64,000 bases of DNA, taken from contig NZ_CP126963.1 of NCBI RefSeq assembly GCF_002871945.2, positions 1,674,001-1,738,000 on the forward strand, given 5' to 3'. Below, one piece after another: positions 49,374-57,917 of this stretch. Made by a program: the position numbers and the translations under genes. The notes below the pieces were generated by a model, which made no database searches, was not told the DNA's origin, and saw only the letters and a list, made by a program, of their open reading frames with translations. Numbering within the stretch: position 1 is the stretch's first letter; each line of letters opens with the position of its first letter. The stretch comes from Gleimia hominis (lineage in GTDB: Bacteria > Actinomycetota > Actinomycetes > Actinomycetales > Actinomycetaceae).

Positions 49374-50768
49374 GTGGATAAAAACGACACCCCACCCACA
49401 AACGACCCCACTTCTGGCCAGTCGTTGAACCGGCAAATCATCACCCTCGCCCTCCCCGCCCTGGGCGCACTAATTGCCGAACCACTGCTAACCACCATTG
49501 ACTCCGCGATGGTTGGCCACCTGGGTACCGCGCAACTGGCAGGCCTATCCCTCGCTTCCACAGTGCTGATGACCGCGGTGGGTATATGCGTGTTCTTGGC
49601 GTACTCCACCACCGCCATCACCTCACGCGCCCTCGGTGCCGGCAAAGTTGGTGAAGGCATGCAGGCGGGCATCAACGCAATGTGGTTAGCTGCCGTGCTC
49701 GGCGCCGCACTAGCAGCCGGGTTCATGATTTTCGCCCGCCCCCTCCTCATATTCTTCGGAGCGGACCCGCAGGTACTCCCACACGCACTTGACTACCTGC
49801 ATTACTGCTCCCCCGGGTTGGTGGGCATGCTGGTGGTACTCGCTGCCACAGGAACGCTGCGGGGCGCGCTGGATACAAAAACCCCGCTCTACGTAGCGAC
49901 CGGTGGGGCGGTGGTGAACGCGATCTTGAACGCGATCCTCATCTACGGACTGAACCTGGGGGTAAAGGGCAGTGCCATCGGTACCGCTCTGACGCAAACC
50001 CTGATGGCGATCGTGCTCAGCTCCGTGGTAGTTAGCAGCGCCCGCCAACACCACGCGCGGTTCGGATTCAACCTGCGGGCCGTGTGGGAATCCACCGTGG
50101 CCGGCTTCCCGCTCCTGCTGCGCTCCCTCACGCTGCGCCTAGCGATCCTCGCGACCGTGTGGACCATCGCCAGTGCCGGCACCGTCGCCCTCGCCGCCCA
50201 CCAGGTGGTGAACACCGTGTGGAATTTCGCCGCATTCGCCCTAGACGCCCTCGCGATTGCCGCGCAAGCACTGGTTGGCCACGCCCTCGGGAAAGAAGAC
50301 AGCGGTACCGCCAACCCCAACCAAATCCGCATGGTAGTGCGCAAAATCGTCATCTGGGGAATCGCGGCGGGCACGGTGATTGGCGTGGCCCTCATGGTGG
50401 TTTCCCCACTGCTGCCCTGGATATTCGGCACCGACCCCGCGATGCGCCGCGCCGCCACCGCGGGCCTACTGGTGGCGGGCCTGTTCCAGTTCCTCGCCGG
50501 ATTCGTGTTCATGATGGACGGCATCCTGATCGGCGCTGGCGACAACCGGTATCTCGCGCTCGCGGGCGTAATCAACCTGGTTCCCTACCTGCCATTACTG
50601 TGGTTCATTGCCCATCTTTCCACGCGAGCACGGCCACTAGATACCGCGGGGCAAACCTGGGTGGTGGTGTTCGTGTGGGCCGCTTTCGCAGTCGTGTTCA
50701 CCGGCATGCGCGCCCTTACCACGGGCCTGAGGGTACGCGGCGGCGCGTGGATGCATCTAAAACACTAG
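49374..50768 (+). CDS. MATE-family efflux transporter (DinF-like)
   Basis: This protein of about 464 residues has 12 hydrophobic segments. The MATE/DinF N-terminus is clear: LNRQIITLALPALGALIAEPLLTTIDSAMVGHLGTAQLAGLSLAST. Further in comes the repeated half with FPLLLRSLTLRLAILATVWT and AAHQVVNTVWNFAAFALDALAIAAQALVGHALGKED. Such proteins export drugs or metabolites with Na+ or H+. The start is uncertain. The frame is open from GTG 49260, but those codons lie in the DnaA-box cluster and do not look like protein, so I place the start at GTG 49374 (TTG 49371 or 49359 also possible). The stop shares CTAG with the convergent pullulanase stop. Confidence 0.8.
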   Translation: MDKNDTPPTNDPTSGQSLNRQIITLALPALGALIAEPLLTTIDSAMVGHLGTAQLAGLSLASTVLMTAVGICVFLAYSTTAITSRALGAGKVGEGMQAGINAMWLAAVLGAALAAGFMIFARPLLIFFGADPQVLPHALDYLHYCSPGLVGMLVVLAATGTLRGALDTKTPLYVATGGAVVNAILNAILIYGLNLGVKGSAIGTALTQTLMAIVLSSVVVSSARQHHARFGFNLRAVWESTVAGFPLLLRSLTLRLAILATVWTIASAGTVALAAHQVVNTVWNFAAFALDALAIAAQALVGHALGKEDSGTANPNQIRMVVRKIVIWGIAAGTVIGVALMVVSPLLPWIFGTDPAMRRAATAGLLVAGLFQFLAGFVFMMDGILIGAGDNRYLALAGVINLVPYLPLLWFIAHLSTRARPLDTAGQTWVVVFVWAAFAVVFTGMRALTTGLRVRGGAWMHLKH

Positions 50769-53371
50769 TCGGTGAGCACCACGGCGGTGCGGGCGGGGAG
50801 GGTTAATTTTCCCGCGGCCTGGTCCCACTGCACGGTGGCCATGACGGCGTGGTCTGCGCCGTCGCGTTGCACCGGGTTTACACGCAAGCGCGTGCCAGCC
50901 AGCTGGGGGCAGGCCACGGTTTGTTGCTGCGCCCACCCGTTGATGCACACGAGCAGGTGGGGTTCGCGCCCGCAGCCACCCTCATTATTAATATGCATCA
51001 CCACCACCCCGGCGGGGGCGGGCAAGAAAAAGACGCGGCGGATAATTTGCTGCGTGTCCCCGAGGGTGAGTGCCCGGTAGCGCGTGCGGACTCGTAAGAA
51101 CTCGCGGGCAACAGCGAACGACCAGCGCATGTCCGCGGTGGTGGGGCGCAGCCGCGCGTCCTCAAGCAGCGGTGCCATCAGGCCCCAGTTCTGCGCATTA
51201 GACCAGCGCGGCGGCAAGCCAATCCCAAAGTTATGCGTGTGCAGCGTCCAATCGATCGCGTTGAAGTAGTCCCCCGAATCAAACGAATCGCGGTCCATAG
51301 ATTTGGACCGCAAAATCTCGATGCCCGCCGCCCAAAACACCGGTGACTGCCCCCACGTCACCACCGCGAGCGCCAGCATGCAGGCCCGTGCCCGCTCCCG
51401 CGTAGACGTGTGGGTCGGTAGTTTATACGCCATCACGTCGTACAGGGTTTCGTCGTCGTGGGCTTCCACGTAGTTCACGCTCTCGGCCGGTTGTGTCGCA
51501 AACGCGCCCGCCGCCGCGGCCGCGAAGACATCATTTGGCGTTGAGGACGCCTTCGCGCTCACTCCTGGCGTAGTTGAAGGATCCGGCGCGGACTCGGCCG
51601 TGGGCTCCAGTGGGTAATCACGCAGGTTCCCCACCAGCGCCAGTTTCACTCTGTCGGTAGCGCGCGCCAGGGCCTCATGCTGCGCGTCCCAACCCAGGGT
51701 ACTGACCCCGTTAGGTGCCGAAAGTAATCCGGATGCGAACCCCTGCCGTGACCGCATGGACGCGTCCACCGGACTTCCCCCGCGCAGCGCGTCGCGCACT
51801 CGGTCGTTAAAACAACCGATCCCGGTGCCGTCCAACTGCCCCTGTTTCGCCTGGTAGAACACCGCGTTGTCTTGAACCTCACCGAAATCCCACCCCTCCC
51901 CGTAAACGTAGGCGGAGGCCGGTAGCTGCGCCACCACTTTCTCCATGTTCTGGCGCGAATGGAACCCCATCAGGTCGAACCGCAAACCGCCAACCCGGTA
52001 GTTGCGGATCCAAAACGCCACGGCTTCCACCATGAGTTTTTCCGCCATCATGTGTTCCGTCGCCACATTCGGACAGCACGTGGTGGAATACGCCCGGCCG
52101 TTTCCGCACAGGCGATGGTAGTAGCCGGGCACAATCCGATCCAGAATCGAATGCGGATCCTGCCCCGCCGCGTACGTGTGGTTAAATACCTGGTCGACCA
52201 CCACGTCAAACCCTGTCGCGTTTAGCGCAGCGATCATTTGCCGGCACTGCAGTACGCGCGCACCCCCACGCTGATGCCCCTGCGTGGCATACGACCCTTC
52301 CGGAGTCATATAGTGCAGCGGGTCATACCCCCAGTTGTACGCGTCTTTTTTACGCACCCGCCCAATTTCTTCCTGAGGTTCCAGCGCCGCCCCACGTGCC
52401 CGTTCAATCACGGGGTTGTGTTGCTGATCGGGGTTTTCGGGTACGGTAGCGAAGTCGAATACGGGAAGCAGGTGGATGGTGTTCACCCCGGCTTCCCGCA
52501 GTTTCGCCAGATGTTTCATCCCATCGGAGTCGGGGTGGGTGAACGCCCGGTAGGTCCCCCGGTCCGCCAGGGGGATTGACGTGTCAGCGGCGGAGAAGTC
52601 GCGCACGTGGAGTTCGTAGATAACGCGTTCACACGGGTTGGTGATGGGCTCGGGGGTGGGCCAATGTTTTGGAAAGAGCGCGGGGTTTTCCATGTCCACT
52701 AGCACGCATCGGCGCGAGTCCACGGTTAGACCCACGGCGTAGGGGTCGGTAACTTCGTTCACCACCCACCGGCCCACCGCCGGGGAGTAAACGTCCACTA
52801 TCCACAGGTATTCATCGTCTTCTTCCGCGTTCAGATACGCGTCCCACACCCCGGTCAGGTCGTCGCGCCGAGCAGGAATCGTTTGGGGTTTGTCGCCGTG
52901 CCATATTTTGAGCGAAACGTTGCGTGCCGTGGGGGCCCAAAGGGCGAACCGCCATCCCATCCCGGCTACGTACGCTCCGAGCCGGGCATGGCGCGCCGGT
53001 GCGTACACGTCGTCGAGCACACCCGCGAGTTGGATCCCAGTTTCTCCCCGTTCACCTTCCACCAATAGTTGGCACGTGAGCCACTGGCGCAGCACCTCGT
53101 CCGTCACGGACGTGGGTAGGTGCATCACCCGGTAGTCTTCGCTTTTAACCAGGCCGCGCCACCCGCGCGTTTCCCCGTGCGGCCCACCTGTCTGCCAGTC
53201 GACCCCACCGGGAGGGATTTGCCCACCTGCGTTTTCGAGGACGACCCGCTGCGTGTACGCATCCCCCGGGTGTGCCCATTCGGGGCCGCTGATGAGCATG
53301 TGCACGCCGCCACCAACCCACTTCGGTACCGCCACGTGCTGGCGGTCTAGCCATATCGCCTGCTGGTCCAC
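50765..53371 (-). CDS. Pullulanase-type debranching enzyme (GH13)
   Basis: This 868-residue enzyme hydrolyses alpha-1,6 links of pullulan, glycogen or limit dextrins. Order: N-terminal starch-binding-like region, CBM48-like domain (RFALWAPTARNVSLKIW, about residue 146), then the GH13 catalytic barrel with YNWGYDPLHYMTPEGSY (about residue 345), DVVVDQVFNHT (about residue 385), GLRFDLMGFHSR (nucleophile Asp about 466), YGEGWDFGEV (acid/base Glu about 492) and YVEAHDDETLYDV (about 638), then a C-terminal beta domain. No signal peptide is seen, so it is probably cytoplasmic and acts on glycogen or imported maltodextrin. It shares a CTAG stop with the convergent MATE gene. Confidence 0.88.
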   Translation of the reverse strand: MDQQAIWLDRQHVAVPKWVGGGVHMLISGPEWAHPGDAYTQRVVLENAGGQIPPGGVDWQTGGPHGETRGWRGLVKSEDYRVMHLPTSVTDEVLRQWLTCQLLVEGERGETGIQLAGVLDDVYAPARHARLGAYVAGMGWRFALWAPTARNVSLKIWHGDKPQTIPARRDDLTGVWDAYLNAEEDDEYLWIVDVYSPAVGRWVVNEVTDPYAVGLTVDSRRCVLVDMENPALFPKHWPTPEPITNPCERVIYELHVRDFSAADTSIPLADRGTYRAFTHPDSDGMKHLAKLREAGVNTIHLLPVFDFATVPENPDQQHNPVIERARGAALEPQEEIGRVRKKDAYNWGYDPLHYMTPEGSYATQGHQRGGARVLQCRQMIAALNATGFDVVVDQVFNHTYAAGQDPHSILDRIVPGYYHRLCGNGRAYSTTCCPNVATEHMMAEKLMVEAVAFWIRNYRVGGLRFDLMGFHSRQNMEKVVAQLPASAYVYGEGWDFGEVQDNAVFYQAKQGQLDGTGIGCFNDRVRDALRGGSPVDASMRSRQGFASGLLSAPNGVSTLGWDAQHEALARATDRVKLALVGNLRDYPLEPTAESAPDPSTTPGVSAKASSTPNDVFAAAAAGAFATQPAESVNYVEAHDDETLYDVMAYKLPTHTSTRERARACMLALAVVTWGQSPVFWAAGIEILRSKSMDRDSFDSGDYFNAIDWTLHTHNFGIGLPPRWSNAQNWGLMAPLLEDARLRPTTADMRWSFAVAREFLRVRTRYRALTLGDTQQIIRRVFFLPAPAGVVVMHINNEGGCGREPHLLVCINGWAQQQTVACPQLAGTRLRVNPVQRDGADHAVMATVQWDQAAGKLTLPARTAVVLTD

Positions 53372-53481
53372 GTGTCGCCTCCTTGCCCGCGTACTTCCAG
53401 CCTAAACGAAACCGCGGGGTGCCGATGAAGAACACACTTCTTCCTCTAGTTTTTACACCGCTTTCCCGGTAACATTGTTTG

Positions 53482-53564
53482 TTGGTTCGCATATTCTTAC
53501 GGGTTTTCGCGTGAGGCTGTGGGAACCAACCGCATAATCCCTCCTGTCACGGAACGACCGTGAC
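53482..53564 (+). promoter_or_regulatory. Structured leader of the rpsF operon
   Basis: TTGGTTC (53482-53488) can pair with GAACCAA (53523-53529). A second perfect stem GTCACGG (53546-53552) / CCGTGAC (53558-53564) with loop AACGA ends 28 bases before the rpsF start. In many bacteria an S6:S18-binding leader with a CCG motif regulates this operon (established knowledge). Whether this leader is that element is not shown. Confidence 0.4.
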
Positions 53565-53592
53565 CGATTGAGTCCAAAGGAGGTGGGGAGTA

Positions 53593-53883
53593 ATGCGTGC
53601 ATACGAACTGATGGTGATCTTCAATCCCACCGTTGACGAACGCACGATCGGCCCCTCGATGGATAAGGTCCTCGCTAAGGTAACTGAAGCGGACGGCACC
53701 ATCGAGAACGTCGATATTTGGGGTAAGCGTCGGCTGGCGTACGAGATCCAGAACTTCTCTGACGGCATCTACGTGGTCGTGAACATGACCACCACGCCTG
53801 ACATGGCGAAAGAAGTGGACCGTGTTCTGAACCTCAACGAAACAGTGATGCGCACTAAACTACTGCGCCCCAACGCGAAGTAG
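53593..53883 (+). CDS. rpsF: Ribosomal protein bS6
   Basis: This 96-residue small-subunit protein binds 16S rRNA as a pair with S18. Typical N-terminus [19 protein letters not shown], then the conserved [23 protein letters not shown] (about residues 47-69) and MRTKLLRP at the end. A strong AAAGGAGGTGGGGAG precedes the ATG. It is the first gene of the rpsF-ssb-rpsR-rplI operon. Confidence 0.97.
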   Translation: MRAYELMVIFNPTVDERTIGPSMDKVLAKVTEADGTIENVDIWGKRRLAYEIQNFSDGIYVVVNMTTTPDMAKEVDRVLNLNETVMRTKLLRPNAK

Positions 53884-53935
53884 CACTGTTCTTAACCACT
53901 TTTTGTAACCACTACCAGCACCTTAGGAGTCCACA

Positions 53936-54484
53936 ATGGCCGGAGACACAATCATCACGATTGTCGGTAACTTAACTGCCGACCCGGAGATTCGGTACAC
54001 CAATTCTGGTGCGCCAGTAGCTAACTTCACGGTAGCTTCCACACCACGCACCTTCGACCGCCAGTCCGGTGGTTGGAAAGACGGCGACACGTTATTTATG
54101 CGCTGCTCCGTGTGGCGTGAAACAGCCGAGAACGTAGCGGATTCCCTGTCGAAAGGCATGCGCGTAATTGTGCAGGGGCGGTTGACGCAACGCAGTTTCG
54201 AAGCGCGTGACGGCGGCCAGCGGACCGTAGTTGAAATGCAGGTTGACGAGGTAGGCCCCGCGCTGCGGTTTGCGCGCGCACAGGTTACCCGCAACCAGTC
54301 GAACTACGGCGGTAGTGGCGGTTACAACCAGGGTGGTATGAACAACTCCGGTGGTCAAAGCTCGTTCGGGGGCGGCTACCAGCAGCAGAACACGGGTAAT
54401 TACAACGCGGCCCCCGGTGGGTCGTCGGACGACCCGTGGGCAACTGATGGGGCGCCCGCTTACAACGAGGACCCACCTTTCTAA
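53936..54484 (+). CDS. ssb: Single-stranded DNA-binding protein
   Basis: This 182-residue protein coats single-stranded DNA in replication and repair and recruits partners through its C-terminal tip. It has an OB-fold ([30 protein letters not shown], residues 8-37; [31 protein letters not shown] about 60-90), then a Gly/Asn/Gln-rich flexible linker (about residues 122-165). The tip EDPPF replaces the common DDDIPF, keeping acid, Pro and Phe. It is second in the rpsF operon, 52 bases after rpsF. Confidence 0.96.
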   Translation: MAGDTIITIVGNLTADPEIRYTNSGAPVANFTVASTPRTFDRQSGGWKDGDTLFMRCSVWRETAENVADSLSKGMRVIVQGRLTQRSFEARDGGQRTVVEMQVDEVGPALRFARAQVTRNQSNYGGSGGYNQGGMNNSGGQSSFGGGYQQQNTGNYNAAPGGSSDDPWATDGAPAYNEDPPF

Positions 54485-54512
54485 AGTCAACGTATTTTCA
54501 AGGAGATCAACT

Positions 54513-54752
54513 ATGGCGAAGCCTAAACTTCGCAAGCCGATCCAGAAGAAGATGACCGTTCCACGGGCACCTAAGATCGGGAAAATCGATTACAAAGACA
54601 CCGCACTGCTACGCAAGTTTGTGTCGGACCGCGGTAAAATCCGGGCTCGTCGCGTAACCGGCGTGTCCGTGCAAGAGCAGCGTCTGATCGCTAAGGCCGT
54701 TAAGAACGCGCGCGAAATGGCTCTGCTGCCCTACTCAAGCTCTGGCCGCTAA
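54513..54752 (+). CDS. rpsR: Ribosomal protein bS18, cysteine-free form
   Basis: This 79-residue small-subunit protein forms the S6:S18 pair. The conserved core [50 protein letters not shown] is plain. It contains no Cys: the zinc-type CVFC pair near residue 15 and the later Cys in the TGNC stretch of many homologues are replaced (MTVP, TGVS). The true start is ATG 54513, with AAGGAG nine bases upstream; a longer in-frame extension (from 54351) runs through the ssb gene in another frame and is not real. It is followed by rplI after 21 bases. Confidence 0.95.
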   Translation: MAKPKLRKPIQKKMTVPRAPKIGKIDYKDTALLRKFVSDRGKIRARRVTGVSVQEQRLIAKAVKNAREMALLPYSSSGR

Positions 54753-54773
54753 ACCGAAGGAAGGAGACTCACA

Positions 54774-55229
54774 ATGGCAAAACTCATTTTGACCCACGAC
54801 GTCCCTAACCTCGGTTTCGCCGGTGATGTCGTTGTTGTTAAAGACGGTTACGCTCGTAACTACCTGGTTCCCCGCAACCTCGCTGCGCGGTGGACACCCG
54901 GGCAACAGCGGGTAATTGACGAACTGAACGAACGTCGCCGCAAGCAGGCTTACGACAGCATCGATGATGCCCGCGAGGCCCGCGACAAGCTTGAGGAAGT
55001 TAAGTTCTACGAGGTTGAGAAACGCGCGTCCGCGACAGACGCTCTGTATGGCGCGGTTTCCACCAAAGAGATCGCTCAGTCCATTGAGGCTGCGACCGGG
55101 ATTAAAGTAGACAACCGTCGCATCGTGGTTGAGAACGCGATCAAGTATGTCGGTGACTACGACGTGCAGGTTAACTTGCACGCGGATGTTCACGCAAAAA
55201 TCAAGGTCCGCGTAATCGCCGTTAAGTAA
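54774..55229 (+). CDS. rplI: Ribosomal protein bL9
   Basis: This 151-residue large-subunit protein has the N-terminal rRNA-binding domain LILTHDVPNLGFAGDVVVVKDGYARNYLVPRNLA (residues 3-36), a long charged central helix (about 45-80) and the C-terminal domain (GAVSTKEIAQSIEAATGIKVDNRRI, about residues 91-115). GGAAGGAGA precedes the ATG. It is the last gene of the operon, with a terminator about 75 bases after the stop. Confidence 0.97.
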   Translation: MAKLILTHDVPNLGFAGDVVVVKDGYARNYLVPRNLAARWTPGQQRVIDELNERRRKQAYDSIDDAREARDKLEEVKFYEVEKRASATDALYGAVSTKEIAQSIEAATGIKVDNRRIVVENAIKYVGDYDVQVNLHADVHAKIKVRVIAVK

Positions 55230-55303
55230 CCCACGCGTTTTAGCTTTAATACTGATTTTGCGTGAGTACTAACTAGATTCTGGTTAAGCCCGGATTCTAT
55301 TAG

Positions 55304-55342
55304 AGGCCGCCCCGGTTATTTTCTTTCCGAGGCGGCCTTTTT
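55304..55342 (+). terminator. Terminator of the rpsF operon
   Basis: AGGCCGCCCCGG (55304-55315) pairs with CCGAGGCGGCCT (55327-55338) with one mismatch, and TTTTT runs from the 3' arm. It is about 75 bases after the rplI stop. Confidence 0.85.
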
Positions 55343-55466
55343 GCTGCGCTGAACCGGTATGTATAACCAAGACCTGCAGCTTGCGCGCCAGGGATGCGAC
55401 TGAAAGCAGACTTCCGGCACAGACCTTCAAACCCGGTCCGCCAGCTATTCGCCAGTTACCCGCCAG

Positions 55467-57914
55467 TTACTGGTCTGGTTCTTCCGTTGGGGAGGGTGCT
55501 TCCGGTTGTTCTGGTTCCGCAGGCTCTTGGGAAGGTTCTGGCTGGGGCCGCTGAGGTTCTTGCGGCTGCTCTTCCTCTTCTTGCACCTGTTCGGAAGGTT
55601 CCTCACTAGGTTCCTCCTGCTGCGGCTGCGCGGGCGGCGGGGGTGCCTGTTGGAAACTCGACCCACCTGATGGTGTGGTGACCCAGTCGAAGTCTTTCAC
55701 TTCCATCCCGTCCGTGGCCGCAGCCATGTACTTGAGCCAAAGGTCGCCCGGGATGGTGGCACCCGTGATTTCACCGTAACCACCGAACGGGGTGATCGAC
55801 TGGACCGACCCGTTATCCCCCTCCTGGTACATGGTGACTACCGTGGCCATTTGCGGAATGAACCCCGCGAACTGGGCGGACTTGTTTTCTTCTGACGAAC
55901 CGGTTTTACCAGCTACCGGCCGCCCCAAGTTCCGCGCTTTGTCCGCTGACCCCCACTGGGCTGCTGCCTTCAACCCCGGCAGTACTTTCGACATGTCTTC
56001 GGCTTTAAACACTTCCTCTTTCGCTGTGGAACCGCGGTAAAGTGTGTTGCCGGCCGTGTCCGTGACCTCGCGGACAATGTGCGGGGTGGTCCGCTGCCCA
56101 CCCGCAGCAATCGTGGAATACGCGCGGGTTAGGTCAATGTTGTGGGGCGCGGATGAACCCAGAATATTACCTAGGTTCTCGTCCAAGTCTTGGGTTTTTT
56201 CTGGGATCCCCAGTTTGATTGCCGCATCGCGGGTTTTTGCCGCCCCCATGCTCTGGTTCATTTGAATGAACGCGGTGTTGATCGACAGGGCGGTAGCGCG
56301 CACCATGTCCACCGTGCCGTAAGACTGGTTCGCGTAGTTATGCACCGTGGTGCCATCGGGTAGCGTCAGCGGGGAGTTGCCACTGTAGCGATCGTGCAAC
56401 GAACCTCCCTCAGCGGCATAAGCAACCAACCCGAAGGGTTTAAAAGTAGACCCGGCCATCGCAATATCTTGCGTGGCTGCGTTCCGTTGGATCTTCTGGT
56501 AGTCCTTACCGCCGTACAGCGCGTAAGTCTCCCCGTTTTCTGGGTTGACGGACGACAGGGCGACGTGCAGGTTTGGGCTCGCCCCTTCCGGCAGCGCGTT
56601 CACGGCATCGACCGCGGCTTTTTGTTTATTCTGGTCGATCGTGGAGATTATTTTGTAGCCACCCGAATCCACCTGTTCCGCACTGATACCAGCTTGCGAA
56701 GCCAGTTCACTGCGCACCTGCTGCATCAGGTACCCGTTGGTACCTTTCATGGATTCGTTTTTGACGCCTTTGATGGTGTCGGGGAACTTCATTTTTTTGG
56801 CGTCGTCACTGGAAATCCACCCGTCTTCCACCATGCGTTTACGCACGCGTTCCCACCGCTGCTGCGCCATATTCATGTTCTGCGCCGGGTCCCACGCGGA
56901 TGGTGCCGGGATGATTCCCGCGAGCATTGCCGCCTGCGACACGTTCAGTTGTTTCGCGTGGATTCCAAAATAATTCTTTGCGGCCTCTTCAATGCCGTAT
57001 GAGCCGCGTCCGAAATAGATGGTGTTCAGGTAGTTGTCGAGGATCTCGGCTTTACTTTGCTGCTTATTGATCTTGAGGGCCAAGATCGCCTCTTTAGCTT
57101 TCCCCAGGTACCCGGTGGTGGTGTCCAGGTAGTAGCGCTCCACGTATTGTTGTGACAGTGTGGAGGCCCCCTGCAGGTCCCCGCCGGTAATGTTGTTAAT
57201 GAAGGCGCGGGCGATACCTTTCAGGTCGATCCCGGAGTTTGTGAAGAAGGTGCGGTCTTCGGAAGACACCACTGCTTGCCCGACGTAGTCGGGAATCTGG
57301 GAGGTGTCGATGATGGTGCGGTTCATCTCAGCGAACGTGCCCATTTCGGTTTTCCCGTCCGCGTAGTACACCGTGGTTTTTTGCGCGAGCGCGAACTCCC
57401 CAGGTTCTGGCACGCGGATTGTGGCGTATGCGATTGCGAATCCCGCCACCCCAACGATAATTAACCCCAGGAATGTGCACAGCAGGCCCACGCCTAACCG
57501 TTTGGGCCATTTCCGCTGGGGTTTGCGCCCGTTCTCGCTTGCGGTTTTCCTGTTTTTCCCGCTTCTAACGGTTTGGCTCGCGCCTTTAGCACTCGCTTTT
57601 TTCCCGCTTGAGGCACCCACCAGTTTCGTTCCCGTCTTGCGCTGCGATTCGCTCGCGCTGCCGCCGCGTGGTTTCCACCTTGGTTGTGAACCGCGCCCGG
57701 TTTCACCGCGGGCAGTACTCCCAGTGGCTCCCCCGCGTCCACCACTGCTGTGGTGCGTGGTGTCACGGTTGGAGTGGGAGCGGTTCGGGCCGGTGGAATC
57801 CGAGTTCCGGCGCGCCTGGTTGGCCGCGTAGTCTTCTTCTGCGCGTTTGCGTTTCAGGTCTTGGCGTTTCGGCAGGCCGGAACGTTTGGGTTTACGACCG
57901 TGGGTGTCACTCAA
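55467..57914 (-). CDS. Class A penicillin-binding protein (transglycosylase/transpeptidase)
   Basis: This 815-residue bifunctional peptidoglycan synthase has a long basic Ser/Gly-rich cytoplasmic N-terminus (about residues 1-138) and a membrane anchor (VGLLCTFLGLIIVGVAGFAI, about 141-160). The GT51 glycosyltransferase has VSSEDRTFFTNSGIDLKGIARA (catalytic Glu) and GASTLSQQYVE. The transpeptidase has STFK (Ser about 489), SIN about residue 555 and KTGSSEENKSAQFAGFIP. The C-terminal ~60 residues are almost only Pro, Glu and Gln. It is the PonA type of actinobacteria. It is coded 3 bases after gnd on the same strand and converges on rplI. Confidence 0.92.
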   Translation of the reverse strand: MSDTHGRKPKRSGLPKRQDLKRKRAEEDYAANQARRNSDSTGPNRSHSNRDTTHHSSGGRGGATGSTARGETGRGSQPRWKPRGGSASESQRKTGTKLVGASSGKKASAKGASQTVRSGKNRKTASENGRKPQRKWPKRLGVGLLCTFLGLIIVGVAGFAIAYATIRVPEPGEFALAQKTTVYYADGKTEMGTFAEMNRTIIDTSQIPDYVGQAVVSSEDRTFFTNSGIDLKGIARAFINNITGGDLQGASTLSQQYVERYYLDTTTGYLGKAKEAILALKINKQQSKAEILDNYLNTIYFGRGSYGIEEAAKNYFGIHAKQLNVSQAAMLAGIIPAPSAWDPAQNMNMAQQRWERVRKRMVEDGWISSDDAKKMKFPDTIKGVKNESMKGTNGYLMQQVRSELASQAGISAEQVDSGGYKIISTIDQNKQKAAVDAVNALPEGASPNLHVALSSVNPENGETYALYGGKDYQKIQRNAATQDIAMAGSTFKPFGLVAYAAEGGSLHDRYSGNSPLTLPDGTTVHNYANQSYGTVDMVRATALSINTAFIQMNQSMGAAKTRDAAIKLGIPEKTQDLDENLGNILGSSAPHNIDLTRAYSTIAAGGQRTTPHIVREVTDTAGNTLYRGSTAKEEVFKAEDMSKVLPGLKAAAQWGSADKARNLGRPVAGKTGSSEENKSAQFAGFIPQMATVVTMYQEGDNGSVQSITPFGGYGEITGATIPGDLWLKYMAAATDGMEVKDFDWVTTPSGGSSFQQAPPPPAQPQQEEPSEEPSEQVQEEEEQPQEPQRPQPEPSQEPAEPEQPEAPSPTEEPDQ

Positions 57915-57917
57915 GTT

